From: Phocaeicola sp.
GTDB taxonomy: Bacteria; Bacteroidota; Bacteroidia; Bacteroidales; Bacteroidaceae
Length of the DNA stretch: 35,103 nt
Direction: 5' to 3'
Assembly: GCA_022764505.1 (NCBI GenBank)
Contig: JALEQJ010000017.1
Span: 1-35,103, forward strand
The notes beneath the pieces are model-generated. The model saw only the letters and a list, made by a program, of their open reading frames with translations. It made no database searches and was not told where the DNA came from. Every line of letters starts with the position of its first letter. Within the stretch, counting starts at the first letter, position 1. The position numbers were made by a program, and so were the translations under genes. This document shows, piece after piece, positions 26,597-35,103 of the stretch.

Positions 26597-28186
26597 ATGA
26601 AACGATATATTAAATCCTTATTACCAGTAGCGGTTATGGGTATGGTGTCTTTGACCTCTTGTGTAGGAGACCTTGATGTAGACCCAGAAATAGACCCTAA
26701 AACCAATGTAACATTTCAAGCGGATCCTGCATTCAACAAAGTGTATGCAAACCTTGGACTTACAGGAAGACAAGGACCTTCTGGTGCGCCGGACTTGGAA
26801 GGTAAAGACGAAGGTGCCAGCGGTTTTATCCGTGTACTCTGGAACTCCAATACATTACCTACAGATGAAGCTATCTGTGGCTGGAGCGACGGAGGTATCC
26901 TCGGTATGACTACCAATCAATGGGACGCGTCCAATGACTTTATCAATTTGCTATACTACCGTCTTATGTACGGTGTTTCTGTAGCCAATCACTACCTCGA
27001 AAAAACAGCAGAAGCTACAGATGCAGAATCTACAGTACGAAAAGCCGAAGTACGTTTCTTACGTGCCTTGCACTTCTATCATCTGATGGACGCATTCGGA
27101 AACATTCCTACTCCTATGGCTATTTCCAATGAATTGCCTAAGCAAAACAGCAGAGCAGAAGCTTTTGCACTCATAGAAAAAGAACTCACAGAGTGTTTAC
27201 CGAACCTGAAAGATGCACGTAGCAATACTTATGGCCGTGTAGACAAGGCTGCTGCATGGTTACTCTTGGCACGTTTGTACCTCAATGCAGAAGTGTACAC
27301 AGGCACAGCACAATGGAGCAAAGCAGCAGAATACGCAAAGAAAGTAATGGAATCCGGCTATACGCTCGCTCCTAAATATGCTTACTTGTTTATGGGGGAC
27401 AATGACAAGAATGGTGCGCAAAACGAAGTTATCCTCCCTGTCATTCAAGATGGTATCACAACCTTCTCTTATGCAGGTAGTACTTTCTTGATAGCCTCTA
27501 CACGCAATGCAGATATGACTGCAAACGAAGGCTCTTGGGGTATAACAGAACAATGGGCAGGAAACCGTTGTCGTCCTACATTGATAGAAAACTTTATCCC
27601 GGAAAATACAGAAGCTGTAACGAAAGACGTAGGCAATGCTACAAAGATGATAGCTATAGCCAAAGATGACCGTTCCCTTTTCTATAGTATGGATCGTAAG
27701 CTCACAAACGATAAAATCGGTACATTCAAGGACGGTTATAGCTGTCTGAAATGGAATGGTCTCTACTCTACAGGTACAGGTGGCAAAGACAGTAAGTTTG
27801 CAGATACAGACGTGCCTCTTATGCGTGCAGCAGAAGCCTACCTCACCTATGCAGAAGCTACCTTCCGTGCCAATGGAAAGAAAAGCAATGCAGAAGTAGC
27901 CAATGCCATCAATGCACTGCGTACACGTGCGCATGCAGCTACACAGCAAGCCTATACAGAACAAGAAATCTTGAAAGAATGGCAAAAAGAATTCTATTTT
28001 GAAGGTCGTCGTCGTATAGACTTGATTCGTTTCGGTATGTTCGGTGGATATAGCAATAAGAATACTTGGACATGGAAGAATGGCGTGAAAGACGGTTCAA
28101 ACTTTGCGGCTACAAAGAATATCTTCCCTATCCCAACAGAAGAAATGAATGCCAACTACTTGTTGAAACAAAATCCCGGTTACTAA
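26597..28186 (+). CDS. susD: SusD-type starch-binding lipoprotein
   Basis: A 529-residue outer-membrane lipoprotein of the SusD/RagB family that binds starch and caps SusC. The lipobox is SLTSC (Cys22), followed by an acidic DLDVDPEIDP stretch of the kind that exports lipoproteins to the surface. TPR-like helices are visible around VRKAEVRFLRALHFYHLMDA and KAAAWLLLARLYLNAEV. The conserved C-terminal block is WQKEFYFEGRRRIDLIRFG, with FPIPTEEMNAN near the end. It is tightly spaced with susC (20 bp) and susE (26 bp), fitting co-production of the C-D complex. Confidence 0.96.
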   Translation: MKRYIKSLLPVAVMGMVSLTSCVGDLDVDPEIDPKTNVTFQADPAFNKVYANLGLTGRQGPSGAPDLEGKDEGASGFIRVLWNSNTLPTDEAICGWSDGGILGMTTNQWDASNDFINLLYYRLMYGVSVANHYLEKTAEATDAESTVRKAEVRFLRALHFYHLMDAFGNIPTPMAISNELPKQNSRAEAFALIEKELTECLPNLKDARSNTYGRVDKAAAWLLLARLYLNAEVYTGTAQWSKAAEYAKKVMESGYTLAPKYAYLFMGDNDKNGAQNEVILPVIQDGITTFSYAGSTFLIASTRNADMTANEGSWGITEQWAGNRCRPTLIENFIPENTEAVTKDVGNATKMIAIAKDDRSLFYSMDRKLTNDKIGTFKDGYSCLKWNGLYSTGTGGKDSKFADTDVPLMRAAEAYLTYAEATFRANGKKSNAEVANAINALRTRAHAATQQAYTEQEILKEWQKEFYFEGRRRIDLIRFGMFGGYSNKNTWTWKNGVKDGSNFAATKNIFPIPTEEMNANYLLKQNPGY

Positions 28187-28212
28187 TTCATACCTCATAA
28201 ATACACAGTAAG

Positions 28213-29346
28213 ATGAAAAAGTTACAATATATACTGATGCTCTTATGTGCTACAGCATGCTTTACAGCTTGTAGCAGTGATAGAGAGTCCAATCCCGTAT
28301 TTGAGGCTCCTACAGAATTTAAGTTGAATACCCCTGCATTGGTAAACAATCTGTACGACCTAAAGAACTCTGCAAGTATCGTACTTACTTGCTCTCAAGC
28401 CAACTATCCTTATACAGCACCTGCCGCTTATACCGTAGAAGTGGCGTTGAGCAAAGAAGGATTTGAAAAAGAAGCTTTTAAAGTTCTTCCTACCGTTCAT
28501 AACAAAGCAAAGATGGAAATTCCTGCCGCAGAAATGGCGGTAGCACTCACAGAACTTAGTGGTAAGGAAGAAGCTGCTTTCCCTTACGAAACTCCGGTTT
28601 TTGTGCGTGTAAAATCCGAAATTCCCAACACAGGAAATAGTGCAGAAACAGCCATCTACTCTAATGTAGTAGAACTGCCACGTGTACAAGTGTACTATGC
28701 AATTCCTCCTGTGGAACTGCCTACACAAATGAACATCATAGGTGATATGGTTGGTTGGAAATGGGAAAATGCTTTCGCTATGATTCCTACACATAGTAAT
28801 CCTGATATTTTCTGGAGAATAGTTTACCTCCCTGAAGGCAAAGAACTTAAATTCAACGCCAACAGAGAATGGGACGGAGGACAATTCGGAGCCAAAGCCA
28901 CCATACATGACCTTGCAGGTGCCGGAATCAGTGGAAATGATAATATCAAGGTAGCCAAAGGAGGCTGGTATTTAGTCATCGTGAGAAATGAAATAGCAGG
29001 CAGTAAGCTGGTGAACCATGTTTACTTTGCTGCCCCCAATGTTTACCTCTTCGGTGCAACCAATGGCGGAGTATGGGATCATGCTCAAGCACCGCTCTTC
29101 ACTGTACCTGCTACAGACAAAGAAGAGTTTGTATCTCCGGCTTTTGTAGCTGCAGGAGAAATCCGTGCATGCGTTAATCTCAATGTAGACGATATTTCCG
29201 GAGTAGACTGGTGGAAATCCGAGTTTATAGTATTGGGAGGAAAAATCGCCTACCGTGGCGTAGGTGGAGACCAAGACCGCGTTTCCGGAGCTGTGGGTCA
29301 AAAACTCTATCTCAATTTCACAGACGGAACCGGTAAAGTAAAGTAA
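28213..29346 (+). CDS. susE: SusE outer-membrane starch-binding lipoprotein
   Basis: A 377-residue surface lipoprotein with lipobox CFTAC (Cys20). The N-terminal part (about 30-165) is an Ig-like SusE domain with KNSASIVLTCSQANYPYTAP and PVFVRVKSEIP. It is followed by two starch-binding modules. The first (about 170-265) has the MVGWKWENAF and ELKFNANREWDGGQFG motifs whose Trp and Lys/Arg residues line maltodextrin sites. The second (about 270-377) ends RVSGAVGQKLYLNFTDGTGK. Identification rests on order and motifs; sequence drift in SusE is normal. A gap of 85 bp with an imperfect hairpin leads to susF. Confidence 0.9.
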   Translation: MKKLQYILMLLCATACFTACSSDRESNPVFEAPTEFKLNTPALVNNLYDLKNSASIVLTCSQANYPYTAPAAYTVEVALSKEGFEKEAFKVLPTVHNKAKMEIPAAEMAVALTELSGKEEAAFPYETPVFVRVKSEIPNTGNSAETAIYSNVVELPRVQVYYAIPPVELPTQMNIIGDMVGWKWENAFAMIPTHSNPDIFWRIVYLPEGKELKFNANREWDGGQFGAKATIHDLAGAGISGNDNIKVAKGGWYLVIVRNEIAGSKLVNHVYFAAPNVYLFGATNGGVWDHAQAPLFTVPATDKEEFVSPAFVAAGEIRACVNLNVDDISGVDWWKSEFIVLGGKIAYRGVGGDQDRVSGAVGQKLYLNFTDGTGKVK

Positions 29347-29354
29347 TTCAAACC

Positions 29355-29399
29355 GAAGGAAAGAGGAAGGGAGAAAAGCTTCCTTCCCCATCTTCCTTC
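29355..29399 (+). promoter_or_regulatory. Intercistronic hairpin between susE and susF
   Basis: GAAGGAA pairs with TTCCTTC and, inside, GGAAGG pairs with CCTTCC, with an internal loop. No strong T-tract follows. It lies 33 bp before susF. Confidence 0.5.
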
Positions 29400-29431
29400 T
29401 GTGGAAAACAACAGATAAAAGAATACGAAAG

Positions 29432-30793
29432 ATGAAAAAACTATTTATATATGGAATGTTCGTAGCCTCCGCCTTACTTACAGCGTGCAACGAGGATTTT
29501 AACAAAGATGTAGCTGCCCCACAAAGTTGGGAGCAAGAAGAACTGGCAGCCCAATTAGGTTTCTCTGCAAAAGGAGTAGAACTTATAGATCTTGGCAAGG
29601 TAGCAGAAGATATGGTGAAAGTTTGTTCATTCACAGCTCCTACCGCTCAAGCCGCTACGTATGAGATGGTACTCTCTGCGGAAGACAAGAAAATAACCCT
29701 TCCTATGGACAAAGACGGTAAGGTTTCCAAAGCGGCTTTCCAAGATGCTGTGGCAAGCATTTTCGGTCGTAAACCTGTAGAACGTCTATTCAAAGGAGCT
29801 GCGCAAGCTATCGTAGTAGTAGACGGTCAGGCTATGCGTGCATCGGCTACAGCTGTAGATGTCAAAGTTATCCCGGAAGCACCCGTGATAGAAAAAGCCT
29901 ACTACCTGGTAGGTAACCCCGTAGGCTGGAAATGGGATACCGGATTGGCTTTCACACATAGCGGAAAAGATGTATACGAAGACTCACACTTTGAAATCAT
30001 AGTACAAGCTCCCAAAGGAGAAGATTTGTGGTTCAAAATTATCCCACAATCTACCTACGAAAAGGCACAGACCAATGGTGGTAAGGTAGACGGAGAAGTA
30101 GTGCTGGGTATAGCAAACAATGGCGATGGCGCATTAGAAGGTACACTTATAGCAGGTGCAGATGGTGCTATCAAGGCTACAGCAGGAAAGTACTACAAAA
30201 TAGAACTTGATATGATGGAGTACACTTACAAAATCACTCCAATGGCTTATGCACCTATGCTGACTTTGGTAGACGGCACCAATGTAGAAAAGGTACTTAG
30301 CTTGGTAGACAATGCCGGCGTGTACAAAGGATTTGCTTATCTCGGTGCAGGCTTTACATTCTCAGAAAATGCAGAAATAACCTACAATACCGCTCAAATC
30401 AAAACACTCGGTGCCGGACTTACAGCAGGTGCCGGTGGAAAGATAGTTCCTACTCCCGGCTACTATCAAGTGATTTTGGACTTGGCTGCAGGAAAGATTG
30501 AAGTGAAGACTATCCAATGGGGTATCATAGGTAGTGCTACACCCGGTGGTTGGGACGCTTCCACTCCTATGGTTTTGGACAAAGCTACAGGAAAATGGAG
30601 CGTAACTACTACACTCAAAGATGGTGAACTCAAGTTCCGTGCCAACGACGACTGGGTCATCAACTTAGGTGGAAAACCAGCGGCTCTCACTACAGAGAAT
30701 GGGGACAATATGCCTGTTACAGCAGGAGAATACACTATCGTATTGGACGTAAACAATGCCAAGAAGATGTATTGCACCATTACGAAAAAATAA
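29432..30793 (+). CDS. susF: SusF outer-membrane starch-binding lipoprotein
   Basis: A 453-residue surface lipoprotein with lipobox LLTAC (Cys19). A SusE/F N-terminal domain (about 20-150) is followed by starch-binding modules: one at about 155-260 with VGNPVGWKWDTGLAF and GEDLWFKIIPQ, a less conserved middle module at about 260-355, and a last one at about 358-453 with WGIIGSATPGGWDAS and KFRANDDWVINLGG. The repeated pattern of W-K-W, K-F-R and terminal KKMYCTITKK is the module type shared with SusE. In B. thetaiotaomicron SusF has three binding sites, and three modules here fit that. A 92-bp gap with a strong hairpin precedes susG. Confidence 0.9.
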   Translation: MKKLFIYGMFVASALLTACNEDFNKDVAAPQSWEQEELAAQLGFSAKGVELIDLGKVAEDMVKVCSFTAPTAQAATYEMVLSAEDKKITLPMDKDGKVSKAAFQDAVASIFGRKPVERLFKGAAQAIVVVDGQAMRASATAVDVKVIPEAPVIEKAYYLVGNPVGWKWDTGLAFTHSGKDVYEDSHFEIIVQAPKGEDLWFKIIPQSTYEKAQTNGGKVDGEVVLGIANNGDGALEGTLIAGADGAIKATAGKYYKIELDMMEYTYKITPMAYAPMLTLVDGTNVEKVLSLVDNAGVYKGFAYLGAGFTFSENAEITYNTAQIKTLGAGLTAGAGGKIVPTPGYYQVILDLAAGKIEVKTIQWGIIGSATPGGWDASTPMVLDKATGKWSVTTTLKDGELKFRANDDWVINLGGKPAALTTENGDNMPVTAGEYTIVLDVNNAKKMYCTITKK

Positions 30794-30820
30794 CGATATG
30801 TTTATACATTTGTAATTTAG

Positions 30821-30862
30821 GTAGGGCTGTGTCTTGACTGAAAAGGAAGGCACAGCCTCTAC
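30821..30862 (+). promoter_or_regulatory. Intercistronic hairpin between susF and susG
   Basis: GTAG-GGCTGTG (30821-30831) pairs with CACAGCC-TCTAC (30851-30862) around a 19-nt loop. Only a weak TTTCTAT tail follows. It may be a partial terminator that lowers susG expression or a processing site. Confidence 0.6.
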
Positions 30863-30885
30863 TTTCTATATCAAACAGAGGAAAA

Positions 30886-32949
30886 ATGAAAAAGATACAA
30901 TACATAGTACGAACCCTCGCAGGCTTGTTTCTCCTCGCTATGATGGGAGCTTGCTCCGGAGATAAAGGGAAAGATATTCCTACCCCTCCGGCTCCTGTAG
31001 TATGGGAAAGCATCAGCGCACAGCCGGACGCTTGGGACAATGTGAAAAGAGGAAACATCTCTTACCAAGTCTTGGTTTACTCGTTTGCAGATGCAGATGG
31101 GAATAAATGGGGAGACTTGCGTGGAGTAGCAGAAAAATTGGATTATATCCAGTCTTTGGGTGTACAAGCTATTTGGCTTTCTCCTATTCACCCCTCTCCT
31201 TCTTATCATGGCTACGATGTAACCAGCTATGATCAAGTAGATCCACGCTTGGGTACAATGGCAGATTTTGATTATCTCGTAGCCGAAGCGAAGAAAAGAG
31301 GTATCAAAATTTATTTGGATTACGTATTGAACCACACCAGTACAGCACACCCTTGGTTCAAAGAGGCTGTAGCTTCTGCCACTTCTCCTTACAGAGCGTA
31401 TTACTCATTCTCGGAAAACCCGGCAGAAGACATCAAGGCTGGGAAAGTTCCTATGATAGCCACAGAAGGCAGTGGTGGCTATAGAACCAATGAATGGTAT
31501 GAATATGTGAATGAAGCCAATGCTGTACAAGGAGTATTGAAATTCACTTTGGATTGGAGCAATGCGCAAGCACCCGTCATTACAGTAACAAAGGCTGCCA
31601 CACCGGATGCGGATAATCCGGACACTTCTACGGCAGGTGCCAAGTACCTGTATTTTGGAGATGGAGTAACCAAAAAATTCTATGCCAAAGGAAACAATAA
31701 GTATGAACTTACCGTAGATTTCCATTCCACATGGGGATTCTTGGTACGTACTTCTTCCACTGCGTGGGACGGTGGTACAAAGTATGGTGCCGGCAAAGGA
31801 CAGAAGTTGGCATTGGGAACACCTTTTACACTCACCAATGCCGGAGACCCCTCTAACATAGTTTTCAATACTATGCAAAGTGTGTACTATCACTCCAATT
31901 TCAATACCGGCTCTTTCGCAGATCTTAATTATGGAGCAGTAGCCAATGTTACGGCTTCTCCCGTCTTCTGTTCTGTGGTAGCTTCTGCACAGAAGTGGAT
32001 AGACCACGGCGTAGAGGGTTTCAGATTGGACGCAGTAAAACACATTTACCATAACGAAACTTCCGATGAAAATCCCCGTTTCTTGCGTAGCTTCTACGAT
32101 GCTGTAAATACACACTATAAGGCTAAGAGTGGTGGAAAAAATCTGTATATGGTAGGAGAAGTACTATCTGATCATCAGACTGTAACACCCTATTATAAAG
32201 GACTTCCTGCTTATTTTGAATTTGCTTTTTGGTATCGTCTGGAATGGGCTATCAATAATGGACAAGGATTTACCTTTGCCAAGGATTTGGTGGGTTATCG
32301 TGCAGCTTATGCCGCACAACGCCCTGATTATATAGCTGCTACCAAGCTAACCAATCACGATGAAGACCGTGCGGCTACCAAACTGGGACAAAATACAGAT
32401 AAGATGAAACTTGCTGCAGCAGTACTACTCACTGCTTCCGGACAACCCTATATCTATTATGGAGAAGAATTGGGACTGCACGGACAGAAAGAAGGACGTG
32501 GAGACGAATGGGTACGCTCGTCTATGCCGTGGGAAGATCGTTACACTACAGACCTCAGTTCAGTGTATGGAGATAAGATAGACAAGGGTATGCTCAATAC
32601 TCTTACAGTGAAGAAGCAAGAAGCAGACCGTGTATCTATGCTCCAAACCTACAGAAACTTTACTCGCTTGCGTAATACCTACCCTGCACTTGCCGAAGGA
32701 GAAATGAGCAAGCACTCTGTGTATAATGATCAAAATACACATTACAACTCTTTGGCTGCCTGGTATATGACTAAGGGAGCGCAAAAAGTATTGGTTTTCC
32801 ATAATTTTGGAGCTTCTTCTATAGAATTTGCCTTGACAGATGTGGTAAAAAAAGCTATTGCCATACAAGGAACAGCAGAAAGCAGAATCATAGACGGAAA
32901 AACATACCTCCGTTTAGGAAAATACAGTACTTTGGTATACCTGCTGTAA
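30886..32949 (+). CDS. susG: Surface alpha-amylase, GH13 with inserted starch-binding module (SusG)
   Basis: A 687-residue outer-surface lipoprotein (lipobox MMGAC, Cys23) that makes the first cuts in starch. The GH13 motifs are IYLDYVLNH (142-150), GFRLDAVKH (nucleophile Asp382), YMVGEVLSD (acid/base Glu425) and LTNHDEDRA (Asp492). These are each six less than Asp388, Glu431 and Asp498 of B. thetaiotaomicron SusG. Between barrel elements, residues about 216-335 (TLDWSNAQAP to NTMQSVYY) form the CBM58-type insertion found in that enzyme. The C-terminal beta domain ends YSTLVYLL. It is the last gene of the locus and is followed by a clear terminator. Confidence 0.97.
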   Translation: MKKIQYIVRTLAGLFLLAMMGACSGDKGKDIPTPPAPVVWESISAQPDAWDNVKRGNISYQVLVYSFADADGNKWGDLRGVAEKLDYIQSLGVQAIWLSPIHPSPSYHGYDVTSYDQVDPRLGTMADFDYLVAEAKKRGIKIYLDYVLNHTSTAHPWFKEAVASATSPYRAYYSFSENPAEDIKAGKVPMIATEGSGGYRTNEWYEYVNEANAVQGVLKFTLDWSNAQAPVITVTKAATPDADNPDTSTAGAKYLYFGDGVTKKFYAKGNNKYELTVDFHSTWGFLVRTSSTAWDGGTKYGAGKGQKLALGTPFTLTNAGDPSNIVFNTMQSVYYHSNFNTGSFADLNYGAVANVTASPVFCSVVASAQKWIDHGVEGFRLDAVKHIYHNETSDENPRFLRSFYDAVNTHYKAKSGGKNLYMVGEVLSDHQTVTPYYKGLPAYFEFAFWYRLEWAINNGQGFTFAKDLVGYRAAYAAQRPDYIAATKLTNHDEDRAATKLGQNTDKMKLAAAVLLTASGQPYIYYGEELGLHGQKEGRGDEWVRSSMPWEDRYTTDLSSVYGDKIDKGMLNTLTVKKQEADRVSMLQTYRNFTRLRNTYPALAEGEMSKHSVYNDQNTHYNSLAAWYMTKGAQKVLVFHNFGASSIEFALTDVVKKAIAIQGTAESRIIDGKTYLRLGKYSTLVYLL

Positions 32950-32981
32950 ATCACCGCTTTTATAGTATAGCTTACTTAGAG

Positions 32982-33021
32982 AAAGATGTGGTAGTAATTG
33001 ACTGCCACATCTTTTTATTTT
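32982..33021 (+). terminator. Terminator of the Sus operon
   Basis: AAAGATGTGG (32982-32991) pairs with CCACATCTTT (33005-33014), followed by a T-rich tail. It lies 33 bp after the susG stop. Confidence 0.9.
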
Positions 33022-33277
33022 TCTCATTATTAAACAAAGAAGCCGGTATCTCATCGGTCTATTTTTCTACCTGTGCAGATGGATAAATAACAGCTCCCGG
33101 ATAAGATATGTTTGCTATGCTGATAGCAAGCCTTGCTATCACGATAAGATATGCTCCGTATCACGATAGCGTTATAACGCTATCATCACCCCCTCCACAA
33201 GGTATCACAGGGAAGATTATCTGATAAACGTAGCTTTGTTAAAATCGTAGTGCTTTGGTAATCCTCATAGAGATCTT
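33022..33277. other. Gene-free stretch holding REP-like elements
   Basis: Together with the Sus terminator this fills the 328-base gap between susG and the zincin gene. Apart from the REP-like doublet nothing is recognised, and no clear terminator for the minus-strand gene is seen. Confidence 0.6.
33121..33203. repeat. REP-like doublet (two palindromic elements head to head)
   Basis: The first element (33121-33148) is an exact reverse-complement copy of 1478-1505. The second (about 33160-33203) has arms GATAGCGTTA and TAACGCTATC and the same CACCCCCT(C/T)(C/T)ACAAG tail. The two stems differ in sequence but both pair fully, so the structure appears conserved while the bases change. They face each other across about 10 bp, as in bacterial interspersed mosaic elements. 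Confidence 0.7.
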
Positions 33278-34600
33278 TCATTGTGAAGTAGCAAAGACTT
33301 TCATAATGGTTCTGATAGTATGAAACGAGAACTGATGATCGTATGTGTATCTCTTATAATAGGTAGGGTGAGTGGTTTTGTACAAGTCAAAAAATTGCAG
33401 GAGTTCTTCATCGGTAAGTAGGGTAGGATAGGTTGTACCACTATGGGTAACCCTATCTATCCAATCAAGATAAGCGTCTTTCCTATCTTGGGGAATATAA
33501 TCTGTAACCAAAGAATCGTGTTTTTTCTCCCAAAACTTGCGGTCTTTCTCCCCTGCTACGGCAATATAAACCAAAATATCTGTAGCTATGATGCGTTCAT
33601 ACTCCATCCAACCAATATCTTTCTTTCGGTCTATCTGATTGGTTTTATGCTGATACAGATGAAAGAGTTCATGAAACAAAATTTTGTGCGTGATAAATTC
33701 TTCGGTTTGGAAAGATAAGTACCCGTTGGTATCATTGTAAGAAGCATTCCCTTGCTTTTCATCAAAGATGCGTACACAGCCTACTACATAGCCCTTTTCT
33801 TCCAAGTGCTTTAAGAATATACGGGAATAGCTATCGGCTCGCAGTATTTTTACCGCATCTCGCAATTTTTCCATCGCATCTATATTCAGGTTAAGGTTAC
33901 GATGTATGAGTTTTCTCAAAGATTTAGGAACCCGCGCCCGCATCTTCCTTGCAGGAGGCACTTCTTCTATCCACTTTTTGATGCCCGATTCTGTAGCCCA
34001 TTTTACCCAAATCATTTTGTACTTACAGTATCGTCCTTGATACTTATAGTCTTCTATAGCTGTGGTGGCAGTAGCTCCCATATAAGCGTCCCAGCAGGTT
34101 TCTATCTCTGCTCGTTCTTTGGAAGGTGTAGCCGGTAAGAACATAATATGCTCTATATTCTCTGTCCCGAAGATTTTGTAACCGAAATAAGAACAAAGCC
34201 ATACTTGATCATAGAAATCCATATTTTCGTCCACCCTTTCTTTGATACACTGATAAATATCTCCTTCCTTATTCTTATAAAAGAACCATATAGCCCGAAT
34301 GCTCTTCCCATACCGAGAATGATGCAGAGGAACAAAAACAAAGGTCTCTTCTGCTGTGTTCTCTATATCCGCTACGTCCCATAGAGGCTTACCCAATTTC
34401 TTTACAATTTTCTTTATAAACGGACGATGGGTTTCTTCTGCTTTGAGCCAATCCAAAAGGAAAGAAAGCTCCTCTCTATCTGAACATAGATAGCTTTCTG
34501 CACCATTCTTAGGCTCTTGCTGTAGTGTATATAGTGCCAAAAAGAAACCACAGAAAGATACAAATAGCCAAGTTTTCCAATGTCTATACCGATAAGTCAT
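33278..34600 (-). CDS. Membrane-anchored putative zinc metallopeptidase, family unknown
   Basis: A 440-residue protein I do not recognise by family. Residues about 9-25 (KTWLFVSFCGFFLALYTL) are a single N-terminal membrane anchor or uncleaved signal. The rest is soluble, basic and rich in Trp and Tyr. The key feature is HELFHLYQH with a zincin HExxH motif at 310-314, followed about 20 residues later by WMEYERIIATD, where Glu333 or Glu335 could be the third zinc ligand. The context FITHKILFHELFHLYQHK also resembles putative peptidases with no assigned substrate. It stands alone on the minus strand between the Sus locus and a tRNA gene, with a good promoter box (TATATTTG) just upstream. Proteolytic activity is an inference from the motif only. 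Confidence 0.75.
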   Translation of the reverse strand: MTYRYRHWKTWLFVSFCGFFLALYTLQQEPKNGAESYLCSDREELSFLLDWLKAEETHRPFIKKIVKKLGKPLWDVADIENTAEETFVFVPLHHSRYGKSIRAIWFFYKNKEGDIYQCIKERVDENMDFYDQVWLCSYFGYKIFGTENIEHIMFLPATPSKERAEIETCWDAYMGATATTAIEDYKYQGRYCKYKMIWVKWATESGIKKWIEEVPPARKMRARVPKSLRKLIHRNLNLNIDAMEKLRDAVKILRADSYSRIFLKHLEEKGYVVGCVRIFDEKQGNASYNDTNGYLSFQTEEFITHKILFHELFHLYQHKTNQIDRKKDIGWMEYERIIATDILVYIAVAGEKDRKFWEKKHDSLVTDYIPQDRKDAYLDWIDRVTHSGTTYPTLLTDEELLQFFDLYKTTHPTYYKRYTYDHQFSFHTIRTIMKVFATSQ

Positions 34601-34620
34601 ATCACTTTAAGCAATAAATA

Positions 34621-34628
34621 CAAATATA
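34621..34628 (-). promoter_or_regulatory. -7 promoter box of the putative zincin gene
   Basis: TATATTTG on the minus strand matches TAnnTTTG, 20 bp before the ATG at 34600. No properly spaced TTTG is seen upstream. Confidence 0.5.
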
Positions 34629-34749
34629 TAGAATCTACCAAAAGAACATTTCCTGCCATTTATTTTTTTTGCACCTTTTTGACAAGCCACACGAAGAGCC
34701 AACACAAGAAAGCTGTCTCAAAAAATGTTTCAATAAAAGCTCACGGAAA

Positions 34750-34780
34750 TTTGCAGATATAAAAAATAGCCTTACCTTTG
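34750..34780 (+). promoter_or_regulatory. Promoter of tRNA-Ser
   Basis: TTTG at 34750-34753, 19 bp, then TACCTTTG at 34773-34780: both Bacteroidetes elements match consensus at the ideal spacing, about 33 bp before the tRNA. Confidence 0.8.
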
Positions 34781-34813
34781 CATCATCTTTGAAAAAGTCC
34801 TATTCATTGGACT

Positions 34814-34898
34814 GGAGAGATGGCAGAGTGGTCGATTGCGGCGGTCTTGAAAACCGTTGAAGTGAGAGCTTCCGGGGGTTCGAATCCCTCTCTCTCCG
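34814..34898 (+). tRNA. tRNA-Ser (anticodon UGA)
   Basis: An 85-nt cloverleaf. The acceptor stem GGAGAGA pairs with TCTCTCC, followed by discriminator G. The D arm begins TGGCAGAGTGG. The anticodon stem CGGT/ACCG has the loop CTTGAAA (anticodon TGA), reading UCN serine codons. A long variable arm (GTTGAAGTGAGAGCTTCC region) marks a class II tRNA such as serine. The T arm is GGGGGTTCGAATCCCTC. The encoded 3' end reads GCA, so CCA must be added. Confidence 0.97.
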
Positions 34899-34901
34899 CA
34901 A

Positions 34902-34930
34902 AACCCGCTGATTTTCAGCGGGTTTTTCTT
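34902..34930 (+). terminator. Terminator of tRNA-Ser
   Basis: AACCCGCTG pairs with CAGCGGGTT around an ATTTT loop, followed by a T-rich tail, directly after the tRNA. Confidence 0.92.
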
Positions 34931-35103
34931 TTGGTACTCCATCCAAATTGCCCATCATTAAGGGGGTCAGCTGCAAAAGGTGGTTGAAATGTTAAAAAAC
35001 TACCCGAATGAGAAATTATTTTTAGGCGCATAGTTTAGAAAGGCGAAAAAGGAAGAAAGGTATGTCAGTCACACCTCTGAACTGACTGCGGAATGCTTTG
35101 ACT

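Noticed and set aside
34931-35103. Possible mobile-element end downstream of tRNA-Ser
   Set aside because: tRNA genes are common integration sites, but no attachment repeat, terminal inverted repeat or coding frame could be identified in these 173 bases.

Overview
The window looks like a Bacteroidales chromosome segment, at a rough estimate a little over 40% G+C. The evidence is a complete seven-gene starch utilization (Sus) locus, SusC/SusD proteins, a type III glutamine synthetase, type IX secretion (T9SS) features (a PorV/PorQ-like protein and a T9SS-type C-terminal domain), and promoter boxes of the Bacteroidetes form TTTG-N19-20-TAnnTTTG. The genus cannot be fixed from the sequence alone.

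Layout. Positions 1-1660 are insertion-sequence debris: the N-terminal part of an IS1595-type transposase running off the window edge, and a frameshifted, truncated IS256-type transposase whose outer terminus abuts a REP-like palindrome. Positions 1662-5335 (minus strand) are a galactose operon, galM-gluP-galK, with a consensus-like promoter and a strong terminator. A type III glutamine synthetase follows on the plus strand, preceded by a leader of about 220 nt that holds a hairpin with a U-tract. Positions 8008-9557 (minus) are a translationally coupled padR-pspC pair. Positions 9958-17258 (minus) are a tight four-gene operon: a four-repeat Ig-like (BIG2) lipoprotein, a BACON-domain lipoprotein, a subtilisin-family protease carrying both a lipobox and a T9SS-like C-terminal domain, and a PorV/PorQ-family outer-membrane protein. 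Two 86-bp direct repeats with one mismatch bracket this operon.

Positions 17259-19236 contain no credible gene. They hold an AT-rich probable leader, one copy of the 86-bp repeat, and two and a bit copies of a composite inverted-repeat element of about 450-480 bp. The plus-strand Sus locus follows: susA (neopullulanase), susB (GH97 alpha-glucosidase), susC (TonB-dependent porin), susD, susE and susF (starch-binding lipoproteins) and susG (surface alpha-amylase). It runs from 19237 to 32949 and ends in a terminator. The order matches Bacteroides thetaiotaomicron, but no susR-type regulator lies in the window. After another REP doublet come a minus-strand gene for a membrane-anchored putative zincin of unknown family and a tRNA-Ser(UGA) gene with its own promoter and terminator.

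Functional picture. SusG cuts starch at the surface, SusD/E/F bind it, SusC imports oligosaccharides, and SusA and SusB finish digestion to glucose in the periplasm. GluP and GalM are well placed to take up and mutarotate hexoses. The 86-bp-repeat-bracketed operon looks like a self-contained surface protease module tied to T9SS and is the most interesting unexplained unit.
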